A stretch of DNA of 64,000 nt from Bolinopsis microptera (lineage: Eukaryota; Ctenophora; Tentaculata; Lobata; Bolinopsidae). The notes beneath the pieces are model-generated. The model saw only the letters and a program-made list of their open reading frames with translations. It was not told where the DNA came from and did not search any database. The stretch spans positions 2,418,001-2,482,000 of the forward strand of contig NC_087074.1 of the NCBI RefSeq assembly GCF_026151205.1, written 5' to 3'. This document shows positions 11,216-21,378 of the stretch, one piece after another (position 1 is the stretch's first letter; each line of letters begins with the position of its first letter). Made by a program: the position numbers and the translations under genes.

Positions 11216-12500
11216 CGAACTCATGTTTGCTCATGGACGCTGGTTATAACTTAGGAGATGTGATTTAATATCTTGTAAGTTTGAGTAAGACTATGTAATT
11301 GTAATTGTATTTGTATTAATGTTATGGACAAATTTTCCAGCAATCTTTCGTATATTTTTTTGTTTATAATACTGAGCTGCTTGGATCCTTCCTGAAAATC
11401 TAGTTTAAGATTAAGTAGTTTAACTAGCGATTAAGGTGACATATTGACGACTACTTTCGCTCTTAGTCTTTTGACTTTTCCTGAGACAGTGATTTATTTG
11501 CAAAACCCCGCATTAAAAATAGGTGCGAAAGTCAAATGTGAACAGACATTAATTGATGCTAGAGTGCCCTAGTGTTTATTTTAACATTTAATGTCCGTCC
11601 AAGTCAAAGTCATTTGAAATTTTTTCCCAATGGGTAGGCCGGTATTTTATTACGACTTTATTTTCTAGAATATGATTACTTTCTATTAATTATTTCGGTC
11701 AATTTCAAGTTCTATAATCGGACTAAATTATAATTATATTAACACATTTACTGCTTAACGCGACTACTTTTCATGCTTACTTCATAGTTATATCGTTAAG
11801 ATCGATAAAACATTATCCGCTAAAATTGAAAAAACCGCCGAAAAAAAAGAAAAACAAATTTCGGATTTTAGATGGTTTTAAATGCTTTCGGTCGAGCGAG
11901 ATCAGAGATGAACGTAAATTTTAATGTCCAATCGAAATTGTGTCTGTTTACGCAATGTCCGGTCAAATAAGCTAATAAGGTAGGTAAACAAAAGTAAGAT
12001 TCACGACAGTTGTCATTTTAATTTGAAAATTTGATACTGTGCCGGTACGATTCATGGCTCATTAACTGGAATTTCAAAATAACTAGAAGTAGAACTCTTT
12101 GTTCTACGGACCTTATTTTGAGTTCTGACGGCCTAAAATTTACCTTTGTCGAACACAGGACATTTCAAAATGTTTAGGTTCGATTTAGATTTTCATTTAG
12201 GGTCTATAGAATCTTAAAAGATTCCTCGCTAAGTTAAAGTTAAATCCCAGCAGGCTTCTACTTGCTCGGTTACAATCCTCAGTTCTGAGTTGATAACGAT
12301 CAAAAAATCCCAAATATAATTTTGACCATATTACCCTTAATAGTAATACTTTCTTCCATCTTTCATTTTGAGGCTTTGAACGTAATTTGATTTTAGAATA
12401 TATCCATTTGACTCTATGCTATTGCTTGTTCTTATAAAACGATTTTTACCGTAAATATGCTCCTGAAAACAATCATTATTCTGTGTAGATACTAAATGTA
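11216..12500. other. AT-rich intergenic DNA
   Basis: No exon, RNA gene or clear repeat was recognised. It ends where the tandem-duplicated segment starts at about 12505. Confidence 0.4.
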
Positions 12501-12695
12501 GCTAAGGTACGGATAGTTTTAAAATTCAAAATCTTTCCAACGTCTGGCATGGGTTCTTCGATAATTTTTGATATTCATCAGGGCCTGTTTTATTTATCAG
12601 GGCCCTTCTATTTATTAGGGTCCGTTCTATTTACTATAACCTGTCAAACATTATGCTTACAATTACATAACACGAGGTCTCCTTTCAAGACACCT

Positions 12696-13858
12696 ATGAA
12701 TATCTGCCAGGTATTGCTGATACCCTTTCTCATCATGGGAACCACAGCTGGTGTTGAAGGTAGGATCACGTTCTACAGTATACCCATTTCATTGTTATCT
12801 ATTGCATAGAGCATGTGAAGCTAATTTACTTCAAGGCTCTTACTCATTCTGCATTCATCCTATCAACACCTGCAGCTTGTATTTTTATCAGAAGCAGCTA
12901 AGTAGTAATCGAAAAATAGATAAACATACGTGACGTCACATAACATAGCTACTATCAAGTGATACCACACAGGTTGGATAGCAATAACACGTGGTGAGAA
13001 GATAAACTGGGACCTAGAATCCTTCCCAATAGAGATAAAGACTGACAGTGAGCTGCTGAGTATGGATCAAGTAATGTTGTCCTTCTACTCTGTTCAGGGA
13101 GCCGATGCAGGAAGAATCAACATTTACTTCGCTAGAACAGCTCGGTACCAACTCTACTGGTGTAAAAAGTGGACTAACTTCCCGACAAACTTCCCCTCTG
13201 CTTCAGATAAGGTATGGAGGATCACTCTCACCAGGAAATCAGGAATGAGAGCAGTAGTGATACATTGCAACGGAGTGAAACTGGTCGACACACAACTATC
13301 AGACTCAACGTGTGGTGACACTACCTGGAGCTCGTACTGGAACAACGACGTTGCTCAGATACAGTTCTCCCACCATGACAAGGCATCTGATGGATACAGA
13401 TTAGGTATCAAATGGTTGAAACATACCTTATTTTAATTTGTGATTGTTAATGAATAAATATTTGTGAATCAGACTACCCAAGTGCAACTAAGTAGTATAA
13501 TTTTATAAATCATCTCACGTTCAACAATGTTGGTTATTATTCCAATTCCTTAATAATTGTTGCATATAATATTTAAAGGCTGCGAAATGCAAATTATAAT
13601 TATAATCGCCAAATCTCATAAATAATGCAAGTAACAAAATAAATCAATATCAAATCACCATATCAGTCGGCTGCACTGGACTAAAAGCTGAGTGGACAAG
13701 TACGATCACAACGACGACACAGTTCCCAGTAGCTCGAGAAACTGTAGTGGAAGTGACTTGCTCGGGCTCAAAAGCTCTCAACAAAGGGAGCAGTGAAGTG
13801 ACCTGCAAATCTGGGAGTAATTTTACTTACTTACAAGAACCCTCCTGTTCAAAGCCAG
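12696..13858 (+). CDS. Secreted protein, copy 1: signal peptide, unidentified domain, sushi/CCP domain
   Basis: Exons are 12696-12759 (signal peptide MNICQVLLIPFLIMGTTAGV), 12973-13404 and 13667-13858, all in phase 1. The second exon encodes about 144 residues (WDLESFPIEI...SFYSVQGADAGRINIYF...DKASDGYRL). It resembles a beta-sandwich module of the farnesoic-acid-methyltransferase-like type, but I am not certain of this. The third exon has the four-cysteine spacing of a complement-control (sushi) domain (VGC, EVTC, EVTC, EPSC). The last exon may continue into a stop at about 13868, where TAATTTAATAAA also provides a polyadenylation signal, or may splice onward to sushi exons I cannot see. The expected product is a small secreted or cell-surface binding protein. 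Confidence 0.72.
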
Positions 13859-13870
13859 GTATAATTTAAT

Positions 13871-15200
13871 AAATACCAAATTAAATACCAAATTTATTTG
13901 CCATTAATTTGAATTCGAAAAATTTGGGCGAGAGGGCAGCCCAAATTTTTCGTCGCTCAAATTTTTGGGAACAAACTCAAAGGTAGGTCAAAAGTGCATA
14001 AATGGCTTTTAATTTTATTATTTGCCTTAAAATGCCTACGTTTTTAAAAAATAACTCAAACATAAGCATTTTTTAACTTTGATTTTTCCGATTCTGTTAA
14101 CCTTTGACAGGCCCAACAAATTTCATCCCTCTACTCTCTATTATGAAATGTAGGTACATATTATTCCCAGCTTACCGTATTAATTCAAAGTGATCCCAGT
14201 CGTAAAGAAGATCGATTACACCCAGGTAGGATTATGTACTAAAACATATGGACTGAGAAGATTCGGCACTACCACCAGATGGCCGAAACCACCAATTCCA
14301 GCTATTTTCACCTACTTCGGCTACCTCTATTTAGCTACCACCAAAGTTCCTCCAACTTCTGCTATTTCTGGCAACCTCAGCTTAGGCTAGTGGGCTACTT
14401 CTTGCCCTGTCTAGCAACCATCAGCAAAATTTTATTCTGGCGTTTAGAGGTTGCTAGAAACAGCAAGGTTCCTCTTCCTTAATGAGCTGGAAATTTTTGG
14501 ATGCAGCCGGGAGGTAGCATTCATATCAGAGGTTGCTAGAAAGATGTAAAATTATAACGTACTGGTGGTAAATGGGTATATATAGTAGAGTTGGCATGGA
14601 GTTAGCAGAAGGTAGCCAGAAGTAGATTCTGCGACATGACGTTGGATTCGAGTTGATTAGCCATAATAGCCAAGCAGTACTGGAGAGAGCCCCAGAGAGG
14701 GAGCTGAAGGCAGCCTAAGATAGCTGGAAGGAGCTTCTAAAACTGAGTATTTTCGCAGTTATACCAAAATTGAAGTTAGGTGGTATGTGCTGCTCCATAA
14801 ATTTTATCAGAATGTGTTCATGTTGAACGTTTTACTGTGCTGCAAATGTCTCTAAGACTTTTTTAGCCCGAGATACCATAATTAAGTACATGTTTGATGT
14901 TACTATTTGTTACATTTGGTTTTCTGACAACTTAAAAGCTCAAAAAATCTATCATGCCCCACACAAACCGTTTTTAACGTCCTACGTACACTAAAAACCC
15001 GATTCACCGTACAGTTTTCGGTAAAAGAAAATAGTAAATTGGAGTTTTACTGTACGTGGTTTCGAGAAAAACGAAATCGTCAGGAACCTGTTCAGAGCGT
15101 GACGTCATGGTCGATATTGCGAAATCCTTATTATTATAGGCCATTCTATTTCTACTGCGTGGGGTTGACTATTAAGTTTCTATAAAGGAGGTGGTTGGCA
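13871..15200. other. Intergenic DNA between the duplicated genes
   Basis: No further exon of copy 1 was recognised. Short self-complementary stretches occur (for example AAATTTGGGC and GCCCAAATTT at 13916-13950). Around 14280-14620 there is a loose repetition of GGTTGCTAGAAA and related words. No gene call is supported. Confidence 0.4.
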
Positions 15201-15206
15201 GAACCA

Positions 15207-15510
15207 CCTGTATTTAATTGCTATTGTTAGAATAGTATTCTACCAGCTACCTATTCACACACTTTATAATGTCATTTTATTTAAATATAACTATGATTTA
15301 AGCTAATCTACAAGCACTTACCTCATACCTGGGGACCCCAGGCTAGGATTCGGCGGAATGGCAGGCTGAATAAAATAAATACCACCTGTATTTAATAATT
15401 AATCGCTATCGTTAGAATAGTATTCTACCTATTCACAAACTTTATAATGTCATTTTGTTTAAATATCAATATGATTTTAGCTAATCTACAAGCACTTACC
15501 TGGGGACCCC
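15207..15510. repeat. Local duplication of about 130-140 bp
   Basis: Sequence from about 15207 (ACCTGTATTTAAT...AGCACTTACC) recurs from about 15386 to 15510 with small changes. Each copy runs into a short CTGGGGACCCCAG element, so the duplication seems to have carried or attracted that element. Confidence 0.75.
15329..15370 (+). mobile_element. Truncated copy of the 77-bp CTGGGGACCCCAG element
   Basis: It starts CTGGGGACCCCAGGCT and keeps the GATTCGGCGGAATG and CAGGCTGA blocks, but lacks the central TATGTTCATAAACATA block and the GCGGCCCAGTAA end. It is one of four copies in the window. Confidence 0.7.
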
Positions 15511-15600
15511 AGGCTATAATTTTCATAAACATATAATAAAGATTCCGCCGAATAAAGATTCGGCCGAATGACAGGCTGAGCAGTGAGCGCGGCCCAGTAA
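15500..15600 (+). mobile_element. Full-ended copy of the 77-bp element with internal duplication
   Basis: It starts CTGGGGACCCCAGG and ends GCGCGGCCCAGTAA. The ATTCGGCCGAAT-type block is duplicated inside, which makes this copy about 101 bp. The 12 bases on the left (ACAAGCACTTAC) and right (ACAGGCACCTGC) match at 9 positions, consistent with an old target duplication. Confidence 0.7.
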
Positions 15601-15934
15601 ACAGGCACCTGCTCAAATTGCCTTTTAAATTTGATCATTATGATTAAATCGATTCAATGATTTCTCTCCTAACAGCAGAATAGGCATTAGTGCCATAATA
15701 TATTTGATTTTGTTGCCTATGGTCTATAGTATGTAGCAAATTATTTGCAGCTGCAGACAAACCTGGTATTGGTAATGAACACACCTGACTCAGATTTGTA
15801 ATCTTTGACAATAAAAAGCGTAATTTTTCCTTGCCAATTATACTTAGTGAACATGACTACATGTGGTAAGCCAGTTTCTGTGCAATTCGAAATTGCATCG
15901 ATTAATATTTTATTTTTGTAATTTTTTATTTATA

Positions 15935-16984
15935 GGAGTCGTTCACATATTACGTTATCAGCGGAAGGGGGGGGGGGGGGGGGGGGGTTAAGTTCCCAAG
16001 TTTAGTTCTTTAGTTCTTTTGGCGGCCAAATTCTGAAAAATGCCCAACAAATTTCAGAATTCGGCCGCCAAATTTAAAGGCCTAATTTAAAGGCCTCACT
16101 CAAAATTCGGTTCTTTTGCGATAGTCAAAACGCGACAACTAGCGCTGGATGGCGACAACTAGCGCTATCCAGCGCTAGTTGTCGCCATCCAGCACTAGTT
16201 GTCGCTATCCAGCGCTGGATAACGCTGGCCAGCGCAAAATATATATGTTCGATAATTGTCGCTATCCAGCGCTAGTTGTCGCCATCCAGCGCTAGTTGGA
16301 TAGCGATAACTAGCGCTGGCTAGCGCTGGATAGCGACAACTTGAACTAGCGCTGGCTAGCGCTGGCCAGCGCTAGCTGACGAGTAATAGCGCAAAAATTT
16401 TGCGCTGGATATCGATGGCCAGCGCTGGCTATCGCTTAGCGCTGGCCAGCGCTAGTTGTCGCTATCCAGCGCTAGTTATCGAACTGTTTTCTGCGATGGC
16501 CAGTTGCGCTGGCCATCGCAAACTATCGCGTGCGACAGTGTCGCATAGCCAGCGACAACTAGCGCTGGATAGCGACAACTAGCGCTGGATGGCGACAACT
16601 AGCGCTGGATGGCGACAACTAGCGCTGGATAGCGACAATTATCGAACATATATATTTTGCGCTGGCCAGCGTTATCCAGCGCTGGATAGCGACAACTAGC
16701 GCTGGATGGCGACAACTAGCGCTGGATAGCGCTAGTTGTCGCCATCCAGCGCTAGTTGTCGCGTTTTGACTATCGCAAAAGAACCCAAAATTCCACTTCA
16801 AAACTTATTATATATATTAAGGTCATCAGGCAATTCTACGTTAATTCTGAAAATTTCATGAAAAAATATTTAGGGGGGGGGGGGGGGGGGGATAGGTCTT
16901 GATTACGTTTGATTACGGAGGGTGGGGGGGGGGGAGGGGGTGAAAATTGCAAAAATATTGATTACGTAATATGTGAACGACCTC
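15935..16984. mobile_element. Non-autonomous DNA element with GTCGTTCACATATTACG ends and poly-G tracts
   Basis: The left end (GTCGTTCACATATTACGTTA, from about 15938) is the reverse complement of the right end (TTACGTAATATGTGAACGAC, ending about 16981). Inside each end is a long guanine run on the plus strand (about 15967-15987, 16874-16890 and 16926-16934). There is no coding capacity. A foldback element is nested within it. The exact target duplication is unclear. Confidence 0.7.
16109..16785. mobile_element. 677-bp foldback element with 8-bp target duplication CAAAATTC
   Basis: The ends are long inverted repeats starting GGTTCTTTTGCGATAGTC (16109 onward; complement ends at 16785). The interior is almost entirely direct and inverted copies of a word close to AGCGCTGGATAGCGACAACT, so the whole element folds on itself at many registers. 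CAAAATTC flanks it on both sides (16101-16108 and 16786-16793). An 8-bp duplication fits hAT-type or similar transposases, which must act in trans because the element has no gene. Short ORFs here are repeat artefacts. Confidence 0.88.
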
Positions 16985-17645
16985 TTAGTTAGTTTGAGCT
17001 CAAAGAGAGGCCCCTACGACGTTCAGAAGCCGAGATAGAAAAGTCATATATTTGCGCCTGGGGGTAATAAGTAATTTAGACGTTTTGCACCCTAGGGTTG
17101 AAACTACTAATAGAATTTGCGTACCTTATCAATTCTGATGCAGAATGACCCTACAAAGGATCATGTGTTTATAAACGTTGTAGACACTGAACTTCATACT
17201 TAATTTCACTTAATTTCTAGAGTAGATGTTTTACTCGCGCCCAAGTAAAAAACAGTTTTTCTGAATTTTTTCCAAAAATAAGCATTTTGGGCTTTCATGA
17301 CCTTTACAGTGCCAATATTAACATGTGTATTGCGGTCATTTTAAACTCAATTTTGAGTCTCTAAGACCGGACCTTCAGAAGCTCATATACAAATTTCCCA
17401 TATATGCGCCTGATATGAAATATGGGCGTGGCTCCACAGGGTTGGGACTAGCGACACAACATGCGGCCCTCGGTGATTTGAGTTACCAATGACCTATTTA
17501 ACCATATCCAGTAGCAAAAAACTCTATACATCGAAGTGCACACTCAACTCCTCTATGCTACTGGAGTAATTAGAGATATTATTATATAAAATTGGCATAA
17601 AATTAATAACTTTTTCTTACTGAATATTCTGTTTAGCTGTATTTA
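16985..17645. other. Spacer before the second gene copy
   Basis: No exon or recognised repeat. It is plain AT-rich sequence, ending at the start of duplicated copy 2 (about 17646). Confidence 0.4.
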
Positions 17646-17833
17646 AGGTACGGATAGTTAAAAAAATGTTTTCAACGTCTGGCATGGGTTCTTCGATAAT
17701 ATTTTGATATTCATCAGGGCCCGTTTTATTTATCAGGGCCCCTCTATTTATTAGGGTCCGTTCAATTTACCATGACCTGTCAAACGTTATGCTTACATAA
17801 CACAAGGTATCCTTTTAGCAAGTCAAGACAAAT

Positions 17834-18880
17834 ATGAATATCTGCCAGGTATTGCTGATACCCCTTCTCATCATGGGAACCACAGCCGGTGTTGAAGGTA
17901 GGATCACGTTCTACAGTATACCCATTTCATTGTAATCTATTGCATTGTAATCTATTGCATAGTATAGAGCATGTGAAGCTAATTTGCTTCAAGGCTCTTA
18001 CTCATTCTGCATTCATCCTATCAACACCTGCCGCTTTCATTTTACAGCTAAGTAGTAATCGAACAATAGATAAACATACGTGACGTCACATAACAGAGCT
18101 ACTATCAAGTGATACCACACAGGTTGGATAGCAATAACACGTGGTGAGAAGATAAACTGGGACCTAGAATCCTTCCCAATAGAGATAAAGACTGACAGTG
18201 AGCTGCTGAGTATGGATCAAGTAATGTTGTCCTTCTACTCTGTTCAGGGAGCCGATGCAGGAAGAATCAACATTTACTTCGCTAGAACAGCTCGGTACCA
18301 ACTCTACTGGTGTAAAAAGTGGACTAACTTCCCGACAAACTTCCCCTCTGCTTCAGATAAGGTATGGAGGATCACTCTCACCAGAATATCAGGAATGAGA
18401 GCAGTAGTGATACATTGCAACGGAGTGAAACTGGTCGACACACAACTATCAGACTCAACGTGTGGTGACACTACCTGGAGCTCGTACTGGAACAACGACG
18501 TTGCTCAGATACAGTTCTCCCTCCATGACAAGGCATCGGATGGCTACAGATTAGGTACCAAATGGTTTTTAAATATCTTATTCAACAAAGGTAGTTATCT
18601 GATCATTACATTCCCTAATGATTTAGATAATAACTAAATGGCTGCGAATAATAATAACAACATTAATCAATATCCATATCAGTCGGCTGCACTGGACTGA
18701 AAGCTGAGTGGACAAGTACGATCACAACGATGACACAGTTCCCAGTAGCTCGAGAAACTGCAGTGAAAGTGACTTGCTGGAGCTCAAAAGCTCTCAACAA
18801 AGGGAGCAGTGAAGTGACCTGCAAATCTGGCAATCATTTTGCTTACTTACAAGAACCGTCCTGTTCAACTTCAAAGCCCG
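17834..18880 (+). CDS. Secreted protein, copy 2: signal peptide, unidentified domain, sushi/CCP domain
   Basis: Exons are 17834-17897, 18123-18554 and 18683-18880 in the same phases as copy 1. The signal peptide is identical. Exon 2 differs from copy 1 by about five bases, two of which change an amino acid. The sushi exon is six bases longer (an added Thr-Ser before KPG) and carries at least eight amino-acid changes in only 66 residues. All four sushi cysteines are kept. Reading on past 18880 gives a stop at about 18920, so this may be the terminal exon, or a further exon may exist. Intron 1 contains a small duplication (TCTATTGCA repeats) absent from copy 1. The function is unknown; the protein is predicted to be secreted. 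Confidence 0.72.
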
Positions 18881-18924
18881 GTAATTTTATACGCTTAGCC
18901 ATTTTAGTTGAGAGACCGGGTTAG

Positions 18925-19426
18925 TTTTGGAAATTGACTACCGAATTGTTTTGAGGTCTGATTCAAAATTTTGATCAATAATATAATTATAAGGTCGAAA
19001 TATGGGTAAAATTTTGGCATACAATATGGGTATGACAAACCCAAAACCTTGGAGGACTTCGCCGCGCCGCGCAAACTAGAATTTTTTCTTCGACAAGCAA
19101 CGATCTGATCGATGGGTTGACATTGTCAATCAATTCAAACCAGAACAAGTTATCAATACAATTAACATAGATATCACTTTGGTCCCAATTATAAGACATG
19201 AAAAATACAGTCGTCGTACCTTATGGCCACAATGACAAAGATGTGTATTTTTAGTACTACCAGTACCATATATCTTCTGACGCATTTGTTCTCCTTAAAA
19301 GATAGTTTAAATTTATTTCCACAAAGACCTTGAGGGGTGATCATAAGGATTTTCAGATCAAAATGTTGTAGTAAAACTAAAATAAATTTCAAATTGTAAC
19401 CAGTTATTTCAATTAAATCTTTAAGT
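18925..19426. other. Intergenic DNA
   Basis: No exon, RNA gene or clear repeat was recognised in this AT-rich stretch. Confidence 0.4.
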
Positions 19427-19507
19427 TTAACGGGTGATACTCGTAAAATATTTGTTCCGTCGACGAGTCCAACTCGGCGCGCGTCCTGGTAGGTTGTAAA
19501 CCTTCAA
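19427..19507 (+). mobile_element. Three-hairpin short element, copy 1
   Basis: A family of about 93 bp starting TTAACGGGTGATACTCG and ending in a GGTT-GTA-AACC hairpin. This copy lacks about 10 bases in the middle. The predicted folding is described under copy 2. Flanking bases (TTAAATCT / CTAAATCT) give only a weak target duplication. Confidence 0.65.
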
Positions 19508-19668
19508 CTAAATCTATTCGGAAAAGTCGTATCAGAGAATCAGAAATGGCAAGACCAAAGACGGGAACAGCTTCTCACTAGACCTTCCTTCTTCAAGGGA
19601 ACCATCTACTTAGGACGTCCGGCATATTGATATAAGGAGGGGGTGGTTTTGGAATCTCGGACAAATCC

Positions 19669-19761
19669 TTAACGGGTGATACTCGTTAAATATCTGTTCC
19701 ATATACAGGACCGTCGACGAGTCCAACTCGGCGCGCGTCCTGGTAGGTTGTAAACCTACAA
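19669..19761 (+). mobile_element. Three-hairpin short element, copy 2, with ACAAATCC duplication
   Basis: A 93-bp element flanked by ACAAATCC on both sides (19661-19668 and 19762-19769). Three consecutive stems are visible: TTAACG with CGTTAA, AGGAC with GTCCT enclosing CGAGT-CCA-ACTCG, and GTAGGTT-GTA-AACCTAC. It has no coding capacity. A structured RNA copied back into DNA, or a very short SINE, would explain this layout, but neither is shown. Confidence 0.75.
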
Positions 19762-19769
19762 ACAAATCC

Positions 19770-20398
19770 GGACAGGGGGAGCCGGAGGCGAGGGGGTGGC
19801 TTCTTGAAATTTTGGCAGAATCAACAAAAAAGTCCTATTTATTTCAACTTTTTCACTTTGACACTAATTACTCTGTAAGTTTAGATCCCTGTATTTTGAA
19901 CGAGTACTTAAACGGGACTTTTACCGGTGGCGATAGTTTGTAGTTAAGCATTAAGCAAGTTGAAATTAGACATTTACATGATTTAATGTCATCTTATCTG
20001 GCGTCATTTAGCGTGGCCGTGAGATGTCGCCTCATGATGATAAATGACGAATTTCAACTATCGCCATCGGTAAAACACAGTTTATTAACGCAATGCAATG
20101 AATTTGAGTCGGTTTTATTTGTACTTTTAAAAATAACTGGAAATCCGGAGGTCCGGGGGAGGTTTTGAAAATTCGGACAAATCCGGACAGGTTTCTAAAA
20201 ATCTGCGATTTTGGCAAACGTCCTAAGTAGATGGCCCCTGAGAAAGTAGTCTAGATTGGTGTATTTTTGGATCCTGGATCCCAATCCCCCCCCCCCCCCC
20301 CCATGACGTAGGGTAAAAATGCTTCCCTGAAGGGTGGAGTTATGCAGGGCAAAAAACTATTTTAGCCACGTGACAGGCTAGTAAAACATTAACGGGTG
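19770..20398. other. Intergenic DNA with poly-C tract
   Basis: No gene. The word CGGACAAATCCGGACAGG recurs at about 20172, and the same word appears to be the insertion site of the copy at 19669. A poly-C run lies at 20285-20302. Confidence 0.4.
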
Positions 20399-20492
20399 AT
20401 ACTCTTAAAATATCTGTTCCATATATTGGACCGTCGACGAGTCCAACTCGGCGCGCGTCCTGGTACTGGTAGGTTGTATTTGTAAACTTACA
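20399..20492 (+). mobile_element. Three-hairpin short element, copy 3, with AGTAAAACA duplication
   Basis: A 94-bp copy flanked by perfect 9-bp repeats AGTAAAACA (20390-20398 and 20493-20501). The central hairpin is conserved base for base with the other copies. The third hairpin is altered by a short insertion, and the first stem is weakened. Confidence 0.75.
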
Positions 20493-20682
20493 AGTAAAAC
20501 ACGAATTCGATTGTTCAGGGCTCGGGTTGTGATTTGAATTATGGACAGCTTCGGGTCATGGTTATGATAAGGGCCTGCCCACACTACGTGCCTGTTGGCG
20601 ACGGGGCACATGGCCCGAGTCTAGGCCCGCCACCTAAGCACACTGTGCCACTTGGCGTGAGTAGTCACGCCATGTGGCTCAC

Positions 20683-20755
20683 CTGGGGACCCCAGGCTAT
20701 TATGTTCATAAACATAAAGATTCGGCGGAATGCCAGGCTGAGCGCCGCCCAGTAA
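20683..20755 (+). mobile_element. 77-bp-family element inserted inside the 20.6-kb MITE
   Basis: Starts CTGGGGACCCCAGG, has the TATGTTCATAAACATA palindrome and ATTCGGCGGAAT, and ends GCCGCCCAGTAA. The host MITE word CATGTGGC occurs on both sides (20671 and 20756). The neighbouring MITE shows the uninterrupted version of the site, which supports real insertion. Confidence 0.8.
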
Positions 20756-20810
20756 CATGTGGCCCGTCTATCTAAACACACTACGCCTGTTGGCGTGTTC
20801 ATGATTCACG

Positions 20811-20925
20811 ATGTCAATCCTTCGCAGCTCGGTGAGGCGCAGTGGTGCATCTCGCCGATCTACCGTTGGTTGCGAGACGAATTATTTGATGCGCGGCGCG
20901 ACCCAGTAGTGCATCGCGCTACAAG
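20811..20925 (+). mobile_element. SINE-like dispersed repeat, copy 1
   Basis: A segment running from ATGTCAATCCTTCGCAGC to GCATCGCGCTACAA recurs at 60721-60863. The opening (CAGCTCGGTGAGGCGCAGTG) resembles the start of tRNA-related SINEs, but I could not fit clear A and B boxes. The 3' part (GACCCAGTAGTGCATCGCG) shares the CCCAGTA word with the 77-bp element family. Confidence 0.55.
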
Positions 20926-21145
20926 TTGGCGTGAAAACATGTTCCAGGCACGTCACCTGCGCAATGTATTATTATTTTTTAACCCATTTTGATTGGCTGA
21001 CAGGACGATGACGTCACAAATATTCACGCCAAAAGGAGCTCGTTGCGTGACTCCGGTGACTTGTGGCGGGGCTTCTGGACACACTGTGACTTTTGGCCCA
21101 CGATCGCCAACAGGCGTAGTGTGGGCAGGCCCTACGGGTTTATGT

Positions 21146-21378
21146 AGGGGTCTGCCCGTCTGCCCACACTACGCCATGTGGCGACGGGCACATGGCCCGA
21201 TTCACCTAAACACACTGTGCCACTTTCCCCTTGCTAAATCCACGCCAAGTGGTACAGTGTGTTTAGAGGACGGGCCACATGGCGTGGCTACTCACGCCAA
21301 GTGGCACAGTGTGTTCAGCCTTAGGTGAATCGGGCCATGTGGCCCGTCGCCACATGGCGTAGTGTGGGCAGACCCTTA
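21146..21378. mobile_element. Near-palindromic MITE, about 230 bp
   Basis: The two halves are inverted copies centred near 21240, with ends AGGGGTCTGCCC and GGGCAGACCCTT. Words TGCCCACACTACGCC, GGGCACATGGCCCGATTCACC and CACACTGTGCCACTT appear in both orientations. It is a complete relative of the invaded element at 20570-21133. Confidence 0.8.

Larger units (their letters stand above)
12505..18885. repeat. Tandem segmental duplication with a 5.1-kb offset
   Basis: Sequence from about 12505 to 13860 is repeated from about 17646 to 18885, promoter and first exon included. Both copies begin with TAAGGTACGGATAGTT or a close variant and share the proximal CGTCTGGCATGGGTTCTTCG block. Exon 2 is nearly identical between copies, while introns carry small insertions and deletions. 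The 3.8 kb between the copies is filled with other repeats. Confidence 0.88.
20570..21133. mobile_element. Inverted-repeat element with GGGCCTGCCCACACTACG ends, invaded by other elements
   Basis: The left end (AGGGCCTGCCCACACTACG from about 20570) is inverted at about 21104-21133. Internal words such as CACACTGTGCCACTTGGCG and CACGCCATGTGGC are shared with the next element. A 73-bp CTGGGGACCCCAG element and a SINE-like segment sit inside it. No coding capacity; open frames here are repeat artefacts. Confidence 0.75.

Noticed and set aside
16400-16801. ORFs over the AGCGCTGG repeats
   Set aside because: Repeat-driven open frames in a foldback element; no start context, family similarity or splice structure.
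15938-16981. Any CRISPR-like array among the tandem repeats of the window
   Set aside because: The repeats are contiguous minisatellites or foldback units in a eukaryotic genome, without spacers or cas genes.
19427-20492. Hammerhead ribozyme in the 93-bp elements
   Set aside because: The CGACGAGTCC-hairpin looks suggestive, but neither strand has the required CUGANGA and GAAA core.
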